Part shown: positions 1-9,084 of the stretch, piece after piece | Numbering within the stretch: position 1 is the first letter of the stretch | Layout of the letters: every line of letters begins with the position of its first letter | NCBI RefSeq assembly: GCF_003312875.1 | Contig: NZ_CP015163.1 | Span: 4,216,001-4,280,000 of the forward strand | Reading direction: 5' to 3' | From: Amycolatopsis albispora | GTDB lineage: Bacteria > Actinomycetota > Actinomycetes > Mycobacteriales > Pseudonocardiaceae | Length of the DNA: 64,000 nt | Translations under genes and position numbers: made by a program | The notes under the pieces: generated by a model | The model's input: the letters and a program-made list of their open reading frames with translations, nothing else | What the model was told of the DNA's origin: nothing | Databases searched by the model: none

Positions 1-2
1 GC

Positions 3-659
3 CTGGCCGCCGATCGAGGCCTGCTCGGCCGGACCAGTACCGCCGAGCGGGTGGCAGGCGTGCTCCGCACCCGGATCTCGGAGGGCTTCTTCCCGCCGGG
101 CACCCGGCTCTCCGAGCACGACATCGGCGCCGCGCTGGGCGTCTCGCGGAACACGCTGCGGGAAGCGTTCCGCCTGCTCACGCACGAGCGGCTGCTCTCG
201 CACGAGCTGAACCGGGGTGTTTTCGTCCGGATGCTCAGCGTGGACGACGTGGTGGACCTGTACCGCGTGCGGAAGCTGGTCGAATGCGCGGCCGTCCGGA
301 ACGCGGTGAACCCGGACCTGTCCGCGCTGGAGAACGCGGTCGCCGACGGCCTGCTCGCCGAGCGCAGCGAAGGCTGGCGCGATCTCGGTACCGCGAACAT
401 CCACTTCCACCAGGCGCTCGCCGCGCTGACCGCGAGTCCGCGCATCGACGAGCTGATGCAGGGCGTGTTCGCCGAGCTGCGGCTGGTCTTCCACGTGATG
501 ACCGATCCGCGGGAGTTCCACCAGCCGTACCTGCTGCGCAACGACGAGATCCTGCAACTACTCCGCGACGGCGACAACCGGCGCGCCGAAGCCGCCCTGG
601 CCACGTACCTGGACGACGCCGAACGGCAGTTGCTCAGCGCGTACAACGCAGGTACTTAG
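3..659 (+). CDS. GntR/FadR-type transcriptional regulator (5' partial)
   Basis: DNA-binding regulator with an N-terminal winged helix (segment SEHDIGAALGVSRNTLREAF) and a C-terminal all-helical FCD ligand domain. The reading frame is open to the first base of the window, and family members normally have 10-20 residues before the AERVAGVLRTRI helix, so the true start is probably at or just before the window edge; the first in-window start candidate is the GTG at 51. In the FCD domain the helix with FHQAL keeps its histidine, but two later positions that usually supply metal-binding histidines read RNDEI and TYLDD, so effector binding may not need the usual metal. Target unknown because the neighbouring genes lie outside the window. 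Confidence 0.88.
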   Translation: MAADRGLLGRTSTAERVAGVLRTRISEGFFPPGTRLSEHDIGAALGVSRNTLREAFRLLTHERLLSHELNRGVFVRMLSVDDVVDLYRVRKLVECAAVRNAVNPDLSALENAVADGLLAERSEGWRDLGTANIHFHQALAALTASPRIDELMQGVFAELRLVFHVMTDPREFHQPYLLRNDEILQLLRDGDNRRAEAALATYLDDAERQLLSAYNAGT

Positions 660-826
660 GCTTCGCGATCTGGGCGCTCCTTGGCGGAACGGCCTCGCGC
701 TCGGAACGAGCACCCGTGCTTGCCGGGCCAGGCGGCTCGTGGCCGGAGGGGCCTCGCACCGGGCGGCGCACGCGGTGCGAATCCGGCGCCCGGCCGGGCT
801 CGAGGCCCCGAACGTGCCCAGGCCGG

Positions 827-883
827 TGTCACGAAAGCCACATTCGAGACGCCAAACGTCTCGAAAGCCACATTCGTGACACC
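827..883. repeat. Dispersed palindrome, TGTCACG...GAGACG type
   Basis: Two arms, each containing the core CGAAAGCCACATTCG, flank a short CGCCAAACG centre; the outer ends are GTGTCACG and CGTGACAC. The element sits between two convergent genes (GntR regulator and response regulator). The same unit recurs at 13126-13240, 33956-34010 and 43852-43906. It can fold into a hairpin on either strand, so a bidirectional terminator role is possible but unproven. Confidence 0.85.
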
Positions 884-887
884 CCGC

Positions 888-1574
888 CTAGCCTGCCTCC
901 GCGCCTAACTCGCCGTTTCGACGGCGCCGTCGCCGTGGGTGGTGTTCGTCCAGTAGGGAGTACCGCACGGCGAGCGAAGCCGCTTCCAGCCGTGAGTGCA
1001 CGCCCAGCTTGCTCAACAGCGCCTGGATGTGCGTCCGGACCGTCGTCGTGGCGACGCCTAGCCTGGCCACCATCTCACTGGTGCTGAGCCCCTCGACGAG
1101 CATCGCCAGGCATTCGCGTTCCCGGGCGGTCAGGTGCTCGGCCAGGCGCGCTGCCTCCGCCGAGCCTCGCGAGCGCAGCGCCGACCGCTCCGAGGCCACG
1201 TGCACCACCACCTCACCGGCGACCACGCTGCGGAGCGCGGCGGTCAGCGTCGCCACGCCGCACGTCTTCTGCACGTACCCGGCGGCCCCGCCGGCGAGCG
1301 CGCGGTGCAGTCCGTCGTCGTCCTGGTCGGCGGTGAGCACCACCACCTTCGTGGCCGGGCGCGCGGCGCGGATCTCCGGAAGCCGGTCGAGCGCGTCGCC
1401 GTCGACGAAGCGGCGGTCCAGCAGGCACACGTCCGGGCGGTGCCGCCGGATCGCGGCCGGGATGCCTGCCATCTCGTCGATCACGCCGAGCACCTCGAAC
1501 TCGTGCCCCAGCACGCTCGCCAGCGCGTCCGAGAACAACACGTGGTCGTCGCAGAGCAGCACGCTGATGTTCAT
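888..1574 (-). CDS. NarL/LuxR-family response regulator
   Basis: 228-residue response regulator. The receiver domain (about 1-120) has the acidic pair LCDD (D9/D10), phospho-acceptor D53 in CLLDRRF, T81 and K103. The LuxR-type helix-turn-helix spans about 148-205 (LTARERECLAML, then TTTVRTHIQALLSKLG). The ATG start overlaps the stop of the upstream kinase by four bases (ATGA), giving translational coupling; a longer upstream frame is an artefact. The pair is a self-contained two-component system with no adjacent target gene, so the regulated process is unknown. Confidence 0.9.
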   Translation of the reverse strand: MNISVLLCDDHVLFSDALASVLGHEFEVLGVIDEMAGIPAAIRRHRPDVCLLDRRFVDGDALDRLPEIRAARPATKVVVLTADQDDDGLHRALAGGAAGYVQKTCGVATLTAALRSVVAGEVVVHVASERSALRSRGSAEAARLAEHLTARERECLAMLVEGLSTSEMVARLGVATTTVRTHIQALLSKLGVHSRLEAASLAVRYSLLDEHHPRRRRRRNGELGAEAG

Positions 1575-2200
1575 TCCGATCCGCCTTCCCGGCGCCCACC
1601 GAACGCCAGCCGCACCCGGGTACCCCCGGACGCCGCGGTCACCACCTCGAACCGGCAGCGACAGGCCTCGGCGAGCCGTTCCACGATGCCCAGCCCCAGC
1701 GACGCCCAGCCCCCTTGCCCCGCCCCGAACCCCGGCCCGTTGTCGGCCACGTCGACCACCGTCACGCCCTGCTCCTGGCCGGCGGACACCTCCACCCGGC
1801 CACCCGGCCCGGCCGCGCGCACCGCGTTGTCCACCAGGTTCGCCACCATGCGCCACAGCAGCGACTCGTCCACCAGCAGCGAAACCGGCGGGCCCGGCGT
1901 GACCACCACGGTGGTCTCACTGGCCAGCGAAACCAGCGAGACGATCTGCTCGAGGACCTCGCGCACGTCCACCACCGCCAGGCGCGGCTGGTCGCCCGGC
2001 GCCATCGCGTCGCGGACCATGGCCAGCAGCCGGTTGGTCTCCTGGTCGATCGCGTCCACGCGGCGACGGGTGCCCGGCCGCAGCTCGTGGTCCGCGCGCA
2101 CCGCCTCGACCAGGTACGACAGCGTGGCCAGGCTGTGGCCGAGGTCGTGCAGGAACTCCCGCCCCACCACCGTGGCGGCGTCCCCCCGTGAGCGCTCCAT
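1571..2200 (-). CDS. Small soluble sensor histidine kinase
   Basis: 209-residue kinase without a sensor or membrane segment. A dimerisation helix (FLHDLGHSLATL, likely phospho-histidine H18) precedes a HATPase_c domain with N-box (MVANLVDNAV), G1 (DNGPGF) and G2 (LGLGIVERL) motifs. The ATG at 2200 is preceded by GGAGG at a spacing of 6; an alternative GTG at 2242 has only a weak site. It overlaps the response regulator by 4 bp and is its obvious partner. With no input domain, the signal must be intracellular or arrive through another protein. Confidence 0.82.
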   Translation of the reverse strand: MERSRGDAATVVGREFLHDLGHSLATLSYLVEAVRADHELRPGTRRRVDAIDQETNRLLAMVRDAMAPGDQPRLAVVDVREVLEQIVSLVSLASETTVVVTPGPPVSLLVDESLLWRMVANLVDNAVRAAGPGGRVEVSAGQEQGVTVVDVADNGPGFGAGQGGWASLGLGIVERLAEACRCRFEVVTAASGGTRVRLAFGGRREGGSE

Positions 2201-2395
2201 GCTTCGCCTCCACAGTCCCGCTCTTTCACGCACTCCGATCACTCAGTCGGGTTACTCCGATTGAACGTTGCACAACCCAGGCCGAACACCGGACAGTGGC
2301 CGAATATTTATCTACCCAACGTTATAGCGTGCTGTCGCGCACGGTAACCGCTCGGTGGCAGCATTTTTCCACACCGGGCGGTGAGCTGGGAATAT

Positions 2396-3586
2396 TCAGA
2401 CCGAGCAGGCGGACTGCCGCGGGAAATAGACCAGCGCGTCGAATGCATTGGCAACATCGGTCTGCACGGTCAGATGCGCATGCCGAATACCGTGCGGACG
2501 GTCGGCGTCGGCGCGCAGCGGACGGAGGTCGAGCACGCCCTCCTCGTGCCCGGCCAGCAGTTCCTCCACACTGCCCGGCTCCGGCGCGCCGAGTTCCTCC
2601 TCGTACACCTGGAATCCCAGCCGTGCCGCGGGATCCGGGCGCAGTCCGGTGGTGTGGCCGGTGCCGCCGGTCAGCGCCAGCGCGAAGTAGTCGTCGCCGA
2701 ACTCGGCGGCCAGGTGCGCGCCGACGGGCGCGTTGGTCACGCCGGGAATGAGGCTGCTCGGCGTGCGCTGCAGGTGTCCGTTGTGCAGCATCAGCACGAG
2801 CTTGCGATCGGGCCACACTTCGCGCGCCAGGCGCACGGATTGCGCCATGTAGGTGTCCCGCGACGCCCCCTGCACCGGCGTCGCCGTCCCGTTCATCGCG
2901 TCGAGCACCTCACGCAGGTAGGTGTCCACGCGCAGGGCACCGCGGGCGTGGTGCAGCGCCACGGCGTGCGCGAGGTCGTCCCCGCCGCGGCGCAGCACCG
3001 GGCCGGTCGACTCCAGGTGCGCGACCAGCACGGTCAGCGCGGCGGTGGCCCGGTCGCGTTCGCCGAACTGCTGGTACCGCGCGGGCGCGAGCGCGCTGCT
3101 GACCGCGGAATACGGCTCGGTCGCGGCGATCGCATTGTCCACAAGGGACAGTGCACCGGGGTCGGCGTCGAGCAGGTACTCCCGCACCGCGCGCAGCGCG
3201 GGCAACGGCGAACCGGCGCTGCTCGGCACGTCGAGCCCGGCGTACCGCAGGTCTCCCCCGGCGGCGTTGTGCTCGCGCATCCAGGTGAGCATCGTGTGCA
3301 TTTCCGCCGAATCACCGAGCGAGAAGGTGAATCCGTCACGCGCGATTTCGGCGACTTCACCCGGCGCGCCGTGAATCCAGGCGTCGACCAGCCTGCCCTC
3401 CGCGAAACCCGATTCGAAGGCGATCGCCCGGAAGCCGAGTTCGGTGACGAGCACGCGCAGCAGCCGGTCCCGGAAGGCGCCGAACTCGCGGATGTGGTGG
3501 TTGTTCTCGCCGATCGCGACGATGTTGGCGGCACCGATCAGCTCGGGCAGGCGGTCAAGAGGGCTCAGGCGTGGCACACTGGGCAC
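2396..3586 (-). CDS. Erythromycin esterase family protein
   Basis: 396-residue member of the erythromycin esterase (EreA/EreB) family, whose characterised members hydrolyse the macrolide lactone; many homologues have unknown substrates. The family active-site segment AIGENNHHIREF (E27, H30, H31) and the second histidine cluster LMLHNGHLQRT are both present. The GTG at 3586 is chosen because a longer frame would run into the divergent TetR gene only 22 bp away; there is no clear ribosome site, so the mRNA may be leaderless. The divergent TetR regulator is the likely controller. Macrolide resistance is possible but not shown. Confidence 0.85.
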   Translation of the reverse strand: MPSVPRLSPLDRLPELIGAANIVAIGENNHHIREFGAFRDRLLRVLVTELGFRAIAFESGFAEGRLVDAWIHGAPGEVAEIARDGFTFSLGDSAEMHTMLTWMREHNAAGGDLRYAGLDVPSSAGSPLPALRAVREYLLDADPGALSLVDNAIAATEPYSAVSSALAPARYQQFGERDRATAALTVLVAHLESTGPVLRRGGDDLAHAVALHHARGALRVDTYLREVLDAMNGTATPVQGASRDTYMAQSVRLAREVWPDRKLVLMLHNGHLQRTPSSLIPGVTNAPVGAHLAAEFGDDYFALALTGGTGHTTGLRPDPAARLGFQVYEEELGAPEPGSVEELLAGHEEGVLDLRPLRADADRPHGIRHAHLTVQTDVANAFDALVYFPRQSACSV

Positions 3587-3608
3587 ACTAACGCAACAGG
3601 AGTGGCAC

Positions 3609-4214
3609 TTGTCGACCGAATTGCCCGGCACCCGGCCCGGCGGGCGCACCGAGCGCAACCGGGTCGCCGTGCTGACCGCGACCCTGGACGTACTGGCCGA
3701 GCAGGGCTATCCCGGGCTCACCGTGGACGCCGTGGCCGATCGCTCCGGGGTGCACAAGACCACGCTGTACCGCCGCTGGGGCTCGGCCGAGGGCCTGGTC
3801 GCGGCCGCACTGCTGTTCGGCATCGAGCACGGCTGGGAGGTGCCGGACACCGGCTCGCTCGAAGGCGACCTCAGCGCGATGAACCGGGAACTGGCCGACT
3901 ACTTCACCGACCCGGCGAAGTCCGCGATGCCGATGGCCTCGGTGGCGGCGGCCTTCCAGTCGCCCAAGGCCGCCGACGCGCTGCGCGAGTACTACCGGGA
4001 CCGCCACCGCAAGGGCGCGGCGATGACCGAGCGCGCCATCGCGCGTGGTGAGGTCCCGGCGGACACCGACCCGGTCGAGGTGATGCGGCAGGCCGCCGCG
4101 CCGGTGTTCTACCGGCTTTTTGTCAGCCGGGAACCGGTGGACGCCGCCGTCGCCGACCGGGCCGCGCGGGTCGCCGTGATCGCCGCGCGAGCGGGCGCTT
4201 TCCGCACGGGCTAG
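3609..4214 (+). CDS. TetR/AcrR-family regulator
   Basis: 201-residue repressor-type protein. The N-terminal HTH reads LDVLAEQGYPGLTVDAVADRSGVHKTTLYRRW (positions about 25-56, shown in part), followed by a helical ligand domain ending in the C-terminal TetR pattern around REPVDAAV. The TTG start at 3609 is supported by AGGAG six bases upstream; a longer frame beginning at 3444 would overlap the esterase. It is divergent from the esterase, with 22 bp between starts, suggesting autoregulation and control of that enzyme. Its 3' end overlaps recG by four bases (convergent). Confidence 0.88.
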   Translation: MSTELPGTRPGGRTERNRVAVLTATLDVLAEQGYPGLTVDAVADRSGVHKTTLYRRWGSAEGLVAAALLFGIEHGWEVPDTGSLEGDLSAMNRELADYFTDPAKSAMPMASVAAAFQSPKAADALREYYRDRHRKGAAMTERAIARGEVPADTDPVEVMRQAAAPVFYRLFVSREPVDAAVADRAARVAVIAARAGAFRTG

Positions 4215-6370
4215 GACTTTTCCAGGTACTCGGCACGTTCCTCGTCCACCACCGAAGCCACCATCCTGGCCAGGCCGCGGTGCCGCTCCAGCGCCGGATC
4301 CTCGGCGACGATCTCCTGCGCGCGCACCCGCGCCTCCGCGATGATCTCCTCGTCGCGCAGCAGCGACAGCAGCTTCAGCCCGGACCGCTTGCCGGACTGC
4401 GCCGCGCCGAGGATGTCCCCCTCACGCCGGATTTCCAGGTCCAGCTGGGAAAGCTCGAAACCGTCCGTTGTGGACTCGACGGCGTCCAGCCGCTCGCGGG
4501 TGGTGGTGCCCTCCAGCGCCTCGGTGACCAGCAGGCACAGCCCCGGCTTCGACCCTCGCCCGACGCGGCCGCGCAGCTGGTGCAGCTGGCTCACCCCGAA
4601 CCGCTCGGCGTCCATGATCACCATCACCGTGGAGTTCGGCACGTTCACGCCGACTTCGATCACCGTGGTGGCCACCAGCACGTCCAGCTTCGCCGCGGCG
4701 AAGGCCCGCATCACCGCGTCCTTCTCGTCCGGCGGCATCCGCCCGTGCAGCACGCCGATCTTCAGGCCCTGCAACGGTCCCGCCGCCAGCTCCTCGGCCA
4801 CGTCGAGCACCGCGAGCGGCGGCCGCTTGTCGCTCTTGTCCGACGCGGGCTCGTCGCCGATGCGCGGGCACACCACGTAGGCCTGGTCGCCCTTGCGCAC
4901 GTCCTCGGCGACCCGGCCCCACACCCGGTCCAGCCACTGCGGTTTCTCCGCGACCGGCACGACCGTGGTCGAGATCGGCGAGCGCCCGGCGGGCATGTCG
5001 CGCAGTGAAGCCACTTCCAGGTCGCCGTACACCGTCATCGCCACCGTGCGCGGGATCGGCGTCGCGGTCATCACCAGCACGTGCGGGCTGGTGCCCTCGG
5101 CACCGCGCGTCCGCAGCGCGTCCCGCTGCTCCACGCCGAACCGGTGCTGCTCGTCGACCACCACAAAACCCAGGTCGGCGAACGAAACCGTGTCCTGGAT
5201 CAGCGCGTGCGTGCCGACCACGATCCCGGCCGCGCCGCTCGCGGTGTCCAGCAGCGCCTGCTTGCGTTCCTTGGCGGGCAGCGAACCGGTGAGCAGGGTG
5301 ATCTTCGTCGCGTTCTCCGCCGCGCCCAGCTCCCCGGCCTGCCCCAGCTCGCCGAGCATCTCGCGCAACGACCGCGCGTGCTGCGCGGCCAGCACCTCGG
5401 TGGGCGCCAGCATCGCGGCCTGGCGCCCGGCGTCGACCGCCTGGAGCATCGCCCGCAGCGCGACGATCGTCTTGCCGCTGCCGACCTCGCCCTGCAGCAG
5501 CAGGTTCATCGGGTGCTCGACCGACAGCGCCGCCGAGATCTTCGCGCCGACCTCGTGCTGCCCCGGCGTCAGCTCGAACGGCAGCCGCTGGTCGAAGGCT
5601 TCGAGCAGGCCGCCGGACTTCACCGCGCACACCGGCGCCGGCCGCGAAACCGCGGAATAGCGCCGCTGCGCGAAGATCAGCTGCACGGACATCGCCTCGT
5701 CCCACTTGAGCCGCCGCTTCGCCGACTCCAGGCGCGCCCAGCTCTCCGGGCGGTGGATCTGACGCAGCGCGTCGTGCAGCGACTCCAGCTTCTTCTCGGC
5801 GAGCAGTTCCGCGGGCATCGGGTCCTCGTCCGCGCCGTCGTCCAGGGTGTCCAGCACCTGCCGCACCGCACGCGCGATCGCCCACGTCTGGATGCCTTGC
5901 GCCGCCGGGTAAACCGGGAGAATGCCCATGAACTCGTCCATCACGGACGCGTTCAGGTCGTCGCCTTCGAACAGCTCGTACTCGGGATTGGCCAGCTGGA
6001 GGTTGTTGCGGAAGGCGGTCACCTTGCCCGCGAACAGCCCGGTCTTGCCGATCTTGAGCTCCCGCTCGCGGAAGACCTGGTTGAAGAAGGCCAGCTGCAG
6101 CCTGCGGCGGCCGTCGGTGATGGTGACCTCGAGAATCGTGCCCGCCCGCGCCCGCATGGACCGCCGCGACACCTTCTCCACCCTGGCCATCACGGTGACG
6201 TGCTCACCGAGTTCCAGCCCGCCGATGTCGGTCAGCGAACCCCGCTCGTCGTACCGCCGCGGATAGTGCCGCAGCAGGTCGGCGACGGTTTCGATGCCCA
6301 GCGAACCGGCCAGCGCCTTGGCCGTTTTCGCGCCGAGCAGCGGCGTCAGCTTGTCGTCAAGGACGGTCAT
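4211..6370 (-). CDS. recG: ATP-dependent DNA helicase RecG
   Basis: 719-residue branched-DNA helicase that remodels stalled replication forks and Holliday junctions. It has an N-terminal wedge/OB domain, then Walker A GEVGSGKT, the DExH box VVDEQHRFG typical of RecG, motif III MTATPIPRT, and the C-terminal helicase domain with QLRGRVGRG. Length is normal for the family. The ATG at 6370 is used because the frame upstream runs into the DAK2 gene; the two are 5 bp apart on the same strand and form an operon, an arrangement conserved in actinobacteria. Confidence 0.97.
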   Translation of the reverse strand: MTVLDDKLTPLLGAKTAKALAGSLGIETVADLLRHYPRRYDERGSLTDIGGLELGEHVTVMARVEKVSRRSMRARAGTILEVTITDGRRRLQLAFFNQVFRERELKIGKTGLFAGKVTAFRNNLQLANPEYELFEGDDLNASVMDEFMGILPVYPAAQGIQTWAIARAVRQVLDTLDDGADEDPMPAELLAEKKLESLHDALRQIHRPESWARLESAKRRLKWDEAMSVQLIFAQRRYSAVSRPAPVCAVKSGGLLEAFDQRLPFELTPGQHEVGAKISAALSVEHPMNLLLQGEVGSGKTIVALRAMLQAVDAGRQAAMLAPTEVLAAQHARSLREMLGELGQAGELGAAENATKITLLTGSLPAKERKQALLDTASGAAGIVVGTHALIQDTVSFADLGFVVVDEQHRFGVEQRDALRTRGAEGTSPHVLVMTATPIPRTVAMTVYGDLEVASLRDMPAGRSPISTTVVPVAEKPQWLDRVWGRVAEDVRKGDQAYVVCPRIGDEPASDKSDKRPPLAVLDVAEELAAGPLQGLKIGVLHGRMPPDEKDAVMRAFAAAKLDVLVATTVIEVGVNVPNSTVMVIMDAERFGVSQLHQLRGRVGRGSKPGLCLLVTEALEGTTTRERLDAVESTTDGFELSQLDLEIRREGDILGAAQSGKRSGLKLLSLLRDEEIIAEARVRAQEIVAEDPALERHRGLARMVASVVDEERAEYLEKS

Positions 6371-6375
6371 CTTCC

Positions 6376-7965
6376 CTACTCCACCCCGATCAGCAGCACG
6401 GCGTCGGTCTGGCGTCCGGAATAGCACACCAGTTCGACCTCCGGGTGCTCGCCACGCAGCCAGCCGGTGAGCACCTCTTCGATGCCCGCCGGCGCGCCCA
6501 CCCCGGTGACCACGGTGACCAGCTCGCCGCCCGGCCCGAGCAGCCTGGCCAGCACGGTGATCGCCGCCTCCAGCAGGTTCGCCTCGGTCGCCGGCGCCGG
6601 TTCGATGCGCACCACCTCACCGTCGACCAGGCCGACCACGTCACCGGCGTGCGCGCGGCCGACCACCGACAGCGCCTCACCGGTGGCCACCAGCACCTCA
6701 CCGCGGCGGGTCGCGGCGGCGGCCTCCGCCATCGCCACCACGTCGTCGTTGGTGCGCCGGGCCGGGTCGTGCACCGCCAGCGCGGCCAGCACCTGCACCG
6801 GCGAGGCACACGGGATGACCACCACGTCGCGGTCACCGGCCATCGCGTGCCCGGCCGCGGTGTCCGCGGCGGCGGTCAGCTCGGGACCGCCGGGCAGCAC
6901 GGTGACGTGCTTGCCGGTGGTCTCGGTGATCAGCCCCAGCATCTCCTCCACGCTCGGCACCGCACCCGCGGGCACCGACAGCACCGCGACGTTCTCCGCC
7001 CGGATCACCTCGGCCAGCCCGTCGCCGTGCACCACCGCGACCACCGTGCGGTCGAGCCCGCCACCCGGCTGCAGCGGCGCGGGCGTGACCAGCGGCTCGA
7101 CCCGGATCCGGCGCGGGCGGCCCGCGTCCAGCGCGGCTTCGATGGCGGCGCCGATGTCCGCGCAGTGCACGTGGACCGCGTGCGCCCCGGCACCGTCGGC
7201 GGCCACGGTCACGCTGTCACCGAGCCCGCTGAGCGCCTTGCGCAGCACCGGCAGCGCGGCCTCGTCGGCGCCTTCGAGCAGGAACATCACTTCCCACGCG
7301 TACAACGCTGGCTCGCCGTGGCCGTGCCCGTGCGCGGTGAGCGGGTGGTCGTGGGTGTGCCCGCCGCCGGTGATCACGTCCAAGAGGGCGTCCAGCACGG
7401 CCACCACCCCGCGCCCGCCCGCGTCCACCACCCCGGCGCGCGCCAGCACGGGCAGCTGCTGCGGCGTCTGCTCCAGCGCCGCCGCGGCGGCTTCGGCGGC
7501 GGTGCGGGCGACCTCGGCCAGTTCACCGGTCGCCCCGGACACCGCCGAGGCCACCGCGTGCAGCACGCTCAGCATGGTCCCGGCGACCGGGCGGGCGACC
7601 GCGCCGGTGGCCACCTCGTCGGCGTGCCGGAACGCCTCGGCCAGCGCCGGGCCGTCGACCGGGCGGTCCGCCAGCGCCTCGGCGAGGCCGCGCAGCACCT
7701 GCGACAGGATCACCCCGGAGTTCCCCTTCGCGGCCGCGACCGCGCCCTTGGCCAGCACCGCGAGCGCGGCGCCGGCGGTGGCCGGGGCGGGTGCGCCGTG
7801 CAGCGCGTGCCAGGCGCCGGAGACGGTGTGGTGCAGGTTCGACCCGGTGTCGGAGTCCGCCACCGGGTAGACGTTGATGCCGTTGATCTCCGGTCGCAGC
7901 GCGTCCAGGCTGTGCGCGCAGGCCGAGGCCCAGCGCCCGACCGCGGCGGCGTCCAACTCGCGCAC
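6376..7965 (-). CDS. DAK2 domain protein (FakA/YloV-like)
   Basis: 529 residues. The N-terminal DAK2 (DhaL-like) nucleotide-binding domain carries NVYPVADSDTGSNLHHTV with the Mg-ATP aspartates, and the C-terminal half is the DegV-like/YloV domain. In Firmicutes the homologue FakA phosphorylates fatty acids bound to FakB; in actinobacteria the role is not settled, and no FakB gene is in this window. A GTG start at 7965 follows an AGGAGG site. A His/Gly-rich loop (THDHPLTAHGHGHG) about 40% along is unusual. It lies directly upstream of recG and divergent from rpmB, as in Mycobacterium. Confidence 0.88.
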   Translation of the reverse strand: MRELDAAAVGRWASACAHSLDALRPEINGINVYPVADSDTGSNLHHTVSGAWHALHGAPAPATAGAALAVLAKGAVAAAKGNSGVILSQVLRGLAEALADRPVDGPALAEAFRHADEVATGAVARPVAGTMLSVLHAVASAVSGATGELAEVARTAAEAAAAALEQTPQQLPVLARAGVVDAGGRGVVAVLDALLDVITGGGHTHDHPLTAHGHGHGEPALYAWEVMFLLEGADEAALPVLRKALSGLGDSVTVAADGAGAHAVHVHCADIGAAIEAALDAGRPRRIRVEPLVTPAPLQPGGGLDRTVVAVVHGDGLAEVIRAENVAVLSVPAGAVPSVEEMLGLITETTGKHVTVLPGGPELTAAADTAAGHAMAGDRDVVVIPCASPVQVLAALAVHDPARRTNDDVVAMAEAAAATRRGEVLVATGEALSVVGRAHAGDVVGLVDGEVVRIEPAPATEANLLEAAITVLARLLGPGGELVTVVTGVGAPAGIEEVLTGWLRGEHPEVELVCYSGRQTDAVLLIGVE

Positions 7966-8104
7966 CCGTGTAACCTCCTGACCTGGTCCAGGCGAGGGTA
8001 GCGACCCCGTCCGGGCCGCCTCGGAATGTACTGGTTACTATGGTCGAGTTGCCTGGCCGCCGTGCCGGGCGTGATTCGTCTTCGAAGATCCAAAGGAGTT
8101 CGAC

Positions 8105-8296
8105 GTGGCTGCCGTGTGCGACGTCTGTGGCAAGGGACCCGGCTTCGGTAAGTCGGTCTCACACTCCCACCGGCGGACCAGTCGCCGGTGGAACCCGAAC
8201 ATCCAGACCGTGCACGCCAAGGTCGGTCTGTCCCAGCGCAAGCGCCTGAACGTGTGCACCTCGTGCATCAAGGCTGGGAAGGTCGTCAGGGGCTGA
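8105..8296 (+). CDS. rpmB: 50S ribosomal protein bL28
   Basis: 63-residue large-subunit protein. It keeps two CxxC pairs (CDVC near the N-terminus and CTSC near the C-terminus), so it is the zinc-binding C+ form rather than the zinc-independent paralogue that is often induced by zinc starvation. The GTG start follows AAAGGAG at 8092-8098. A plausible -10 (TACTAT) lies about 65 bp upstream. It is followed by a strong terminator. Confidence 0.97.
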   Translation: MAAVCDVCGKGPGFGKSVSHSHRRTSRRWNPNIQTVHAKVGLSQRKRLNVCTSCIKAGKVVRG

Positions 8297-8310
8297 CGCC
8301 CTGAGACTCG

Positions 8311-8346
8311 AAAACGGCGGGTGCCCAGCAGGGCGCCCGCCGTTTT
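8311..8346 (+). terminator. Intrinsic terminator after rpmB
   Basis: Near-perfect inverted repeat with arms starting AAAACGGCGGG and ending CCCGCCGTTTT around an AGCA loop, 14 bp after the rpmB stop. The A and T runs at both ends make it usable in both directions, and it also serves the convergent ung gene. Confidence 0.88.
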
Positions 8347-8361
8347 GGTGTGCCCGGGTGC

Positions 8362-9039
8362 CTACGGGAGCTTCCAGTCGACGGGTTGCGCGCCCTGCTG
8401 CACGAGGAGTTCGTTCACCCGGCTGAACGGGCGTGAGCCGAAGAAGCCGTTGTGCGCGGAAAGCGGGCTCGGGTGCACCGACTCCACGCACGGCACCCCG
8501 CCGAGCAGCGGCTTGAGCTTGCGCGCGTTGCTGCCCCAGAGAATCGCCACCAGCGGGCCACCGCGTTCGGCCAGCGCCTTGATCGCCTGCTCGGTGACCT
8601 CCTCCCAGCCCTTGCCCTGGTGGGAGTTCGGCTTGCCGGGGCGCACGGTGAGGGCCCGGTTGAGCAGCAGCACGCCCTGCTCGGTCCACGGCGTGAGGTC
8701 CCCGTTGGACGGCAGCGGGTGGCCGAGGTCGTCGGCGTACTCCTTGTAGATGTTCACCAGGCTCTTCGGCAGCGGCCGGACGTCCGGCGCGACGGCGAAC
8801 GACAGCCCGATGGCGTGCCCCGGCGTCGGGTACGGGTCCTGGCCGACGACGAGCACCCGCACCTCGTCGAACGGTTGCTTGAACGCGCGCAGGACGTTTT
8901 CCCCGGCCGGGAGGTAGGTGCGCCCGGCGGCGATCTCCGCGCGGAGGAACTCGCCCATCGCGGCGATGTTGCGCTCCACCGGTGCGAGGGCCTTCGCCCA
9001 GCCTGCTTCGACGATCTCGTGCAGCGGTCGTGCGGTCAC
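8362..9039 (-). CDS. ung: Uracil-DNA glycosylase
   Basis: 225-residue family-1 uracil-DNA glycosylase that starts base-excision repair of deaminated cytosine. The water-activating motif [16 protein letters not shown] and the DNA-intercalating loop [17 protein letters not shown] are intact. The GTG at 9039 gives the usual N-terminus ([10 protein letters not shown]); a GTG at 9066 is also in frame. A TAGAGT hexamer lies 8 bases before 9039, suggesting a leaderless mRNA. Position between rpmB and thiL matches the mycobacterial order. Confidence 0.96.
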   Translation of the reverse strand: MTARPLHEIVEAGWAKALAPVERNIAAMGEFLRAEIAAGRTYLPAGENVLRAFKQPFDEVRVLVVGQDPYPTPGHAIGLSFAVAPDVRPLPKSLVNIYKEYADDLGHPLPSNGDLTPWTEQGVLLLNRALTVRPGKPNSHQGKGWEEVTEQAIKALAERGGPLVAILWGSNARKLKPLLGGVPCVESVHPSPLSAHNGFFGSRPFSRVNELLVQQGAQPVDWKLP

Positions 9040-9084
9040 GGCGGGCGACTCTATCGCCCGCGTCACACCTTCGGGACGCCGACC

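Noticed and set aside
6445..8001. Plus-strand open frame of 518 codons opposite the DAK2 gene
   Set aside because: Shadow of the DAK2 protein gene; no start context and no domain.
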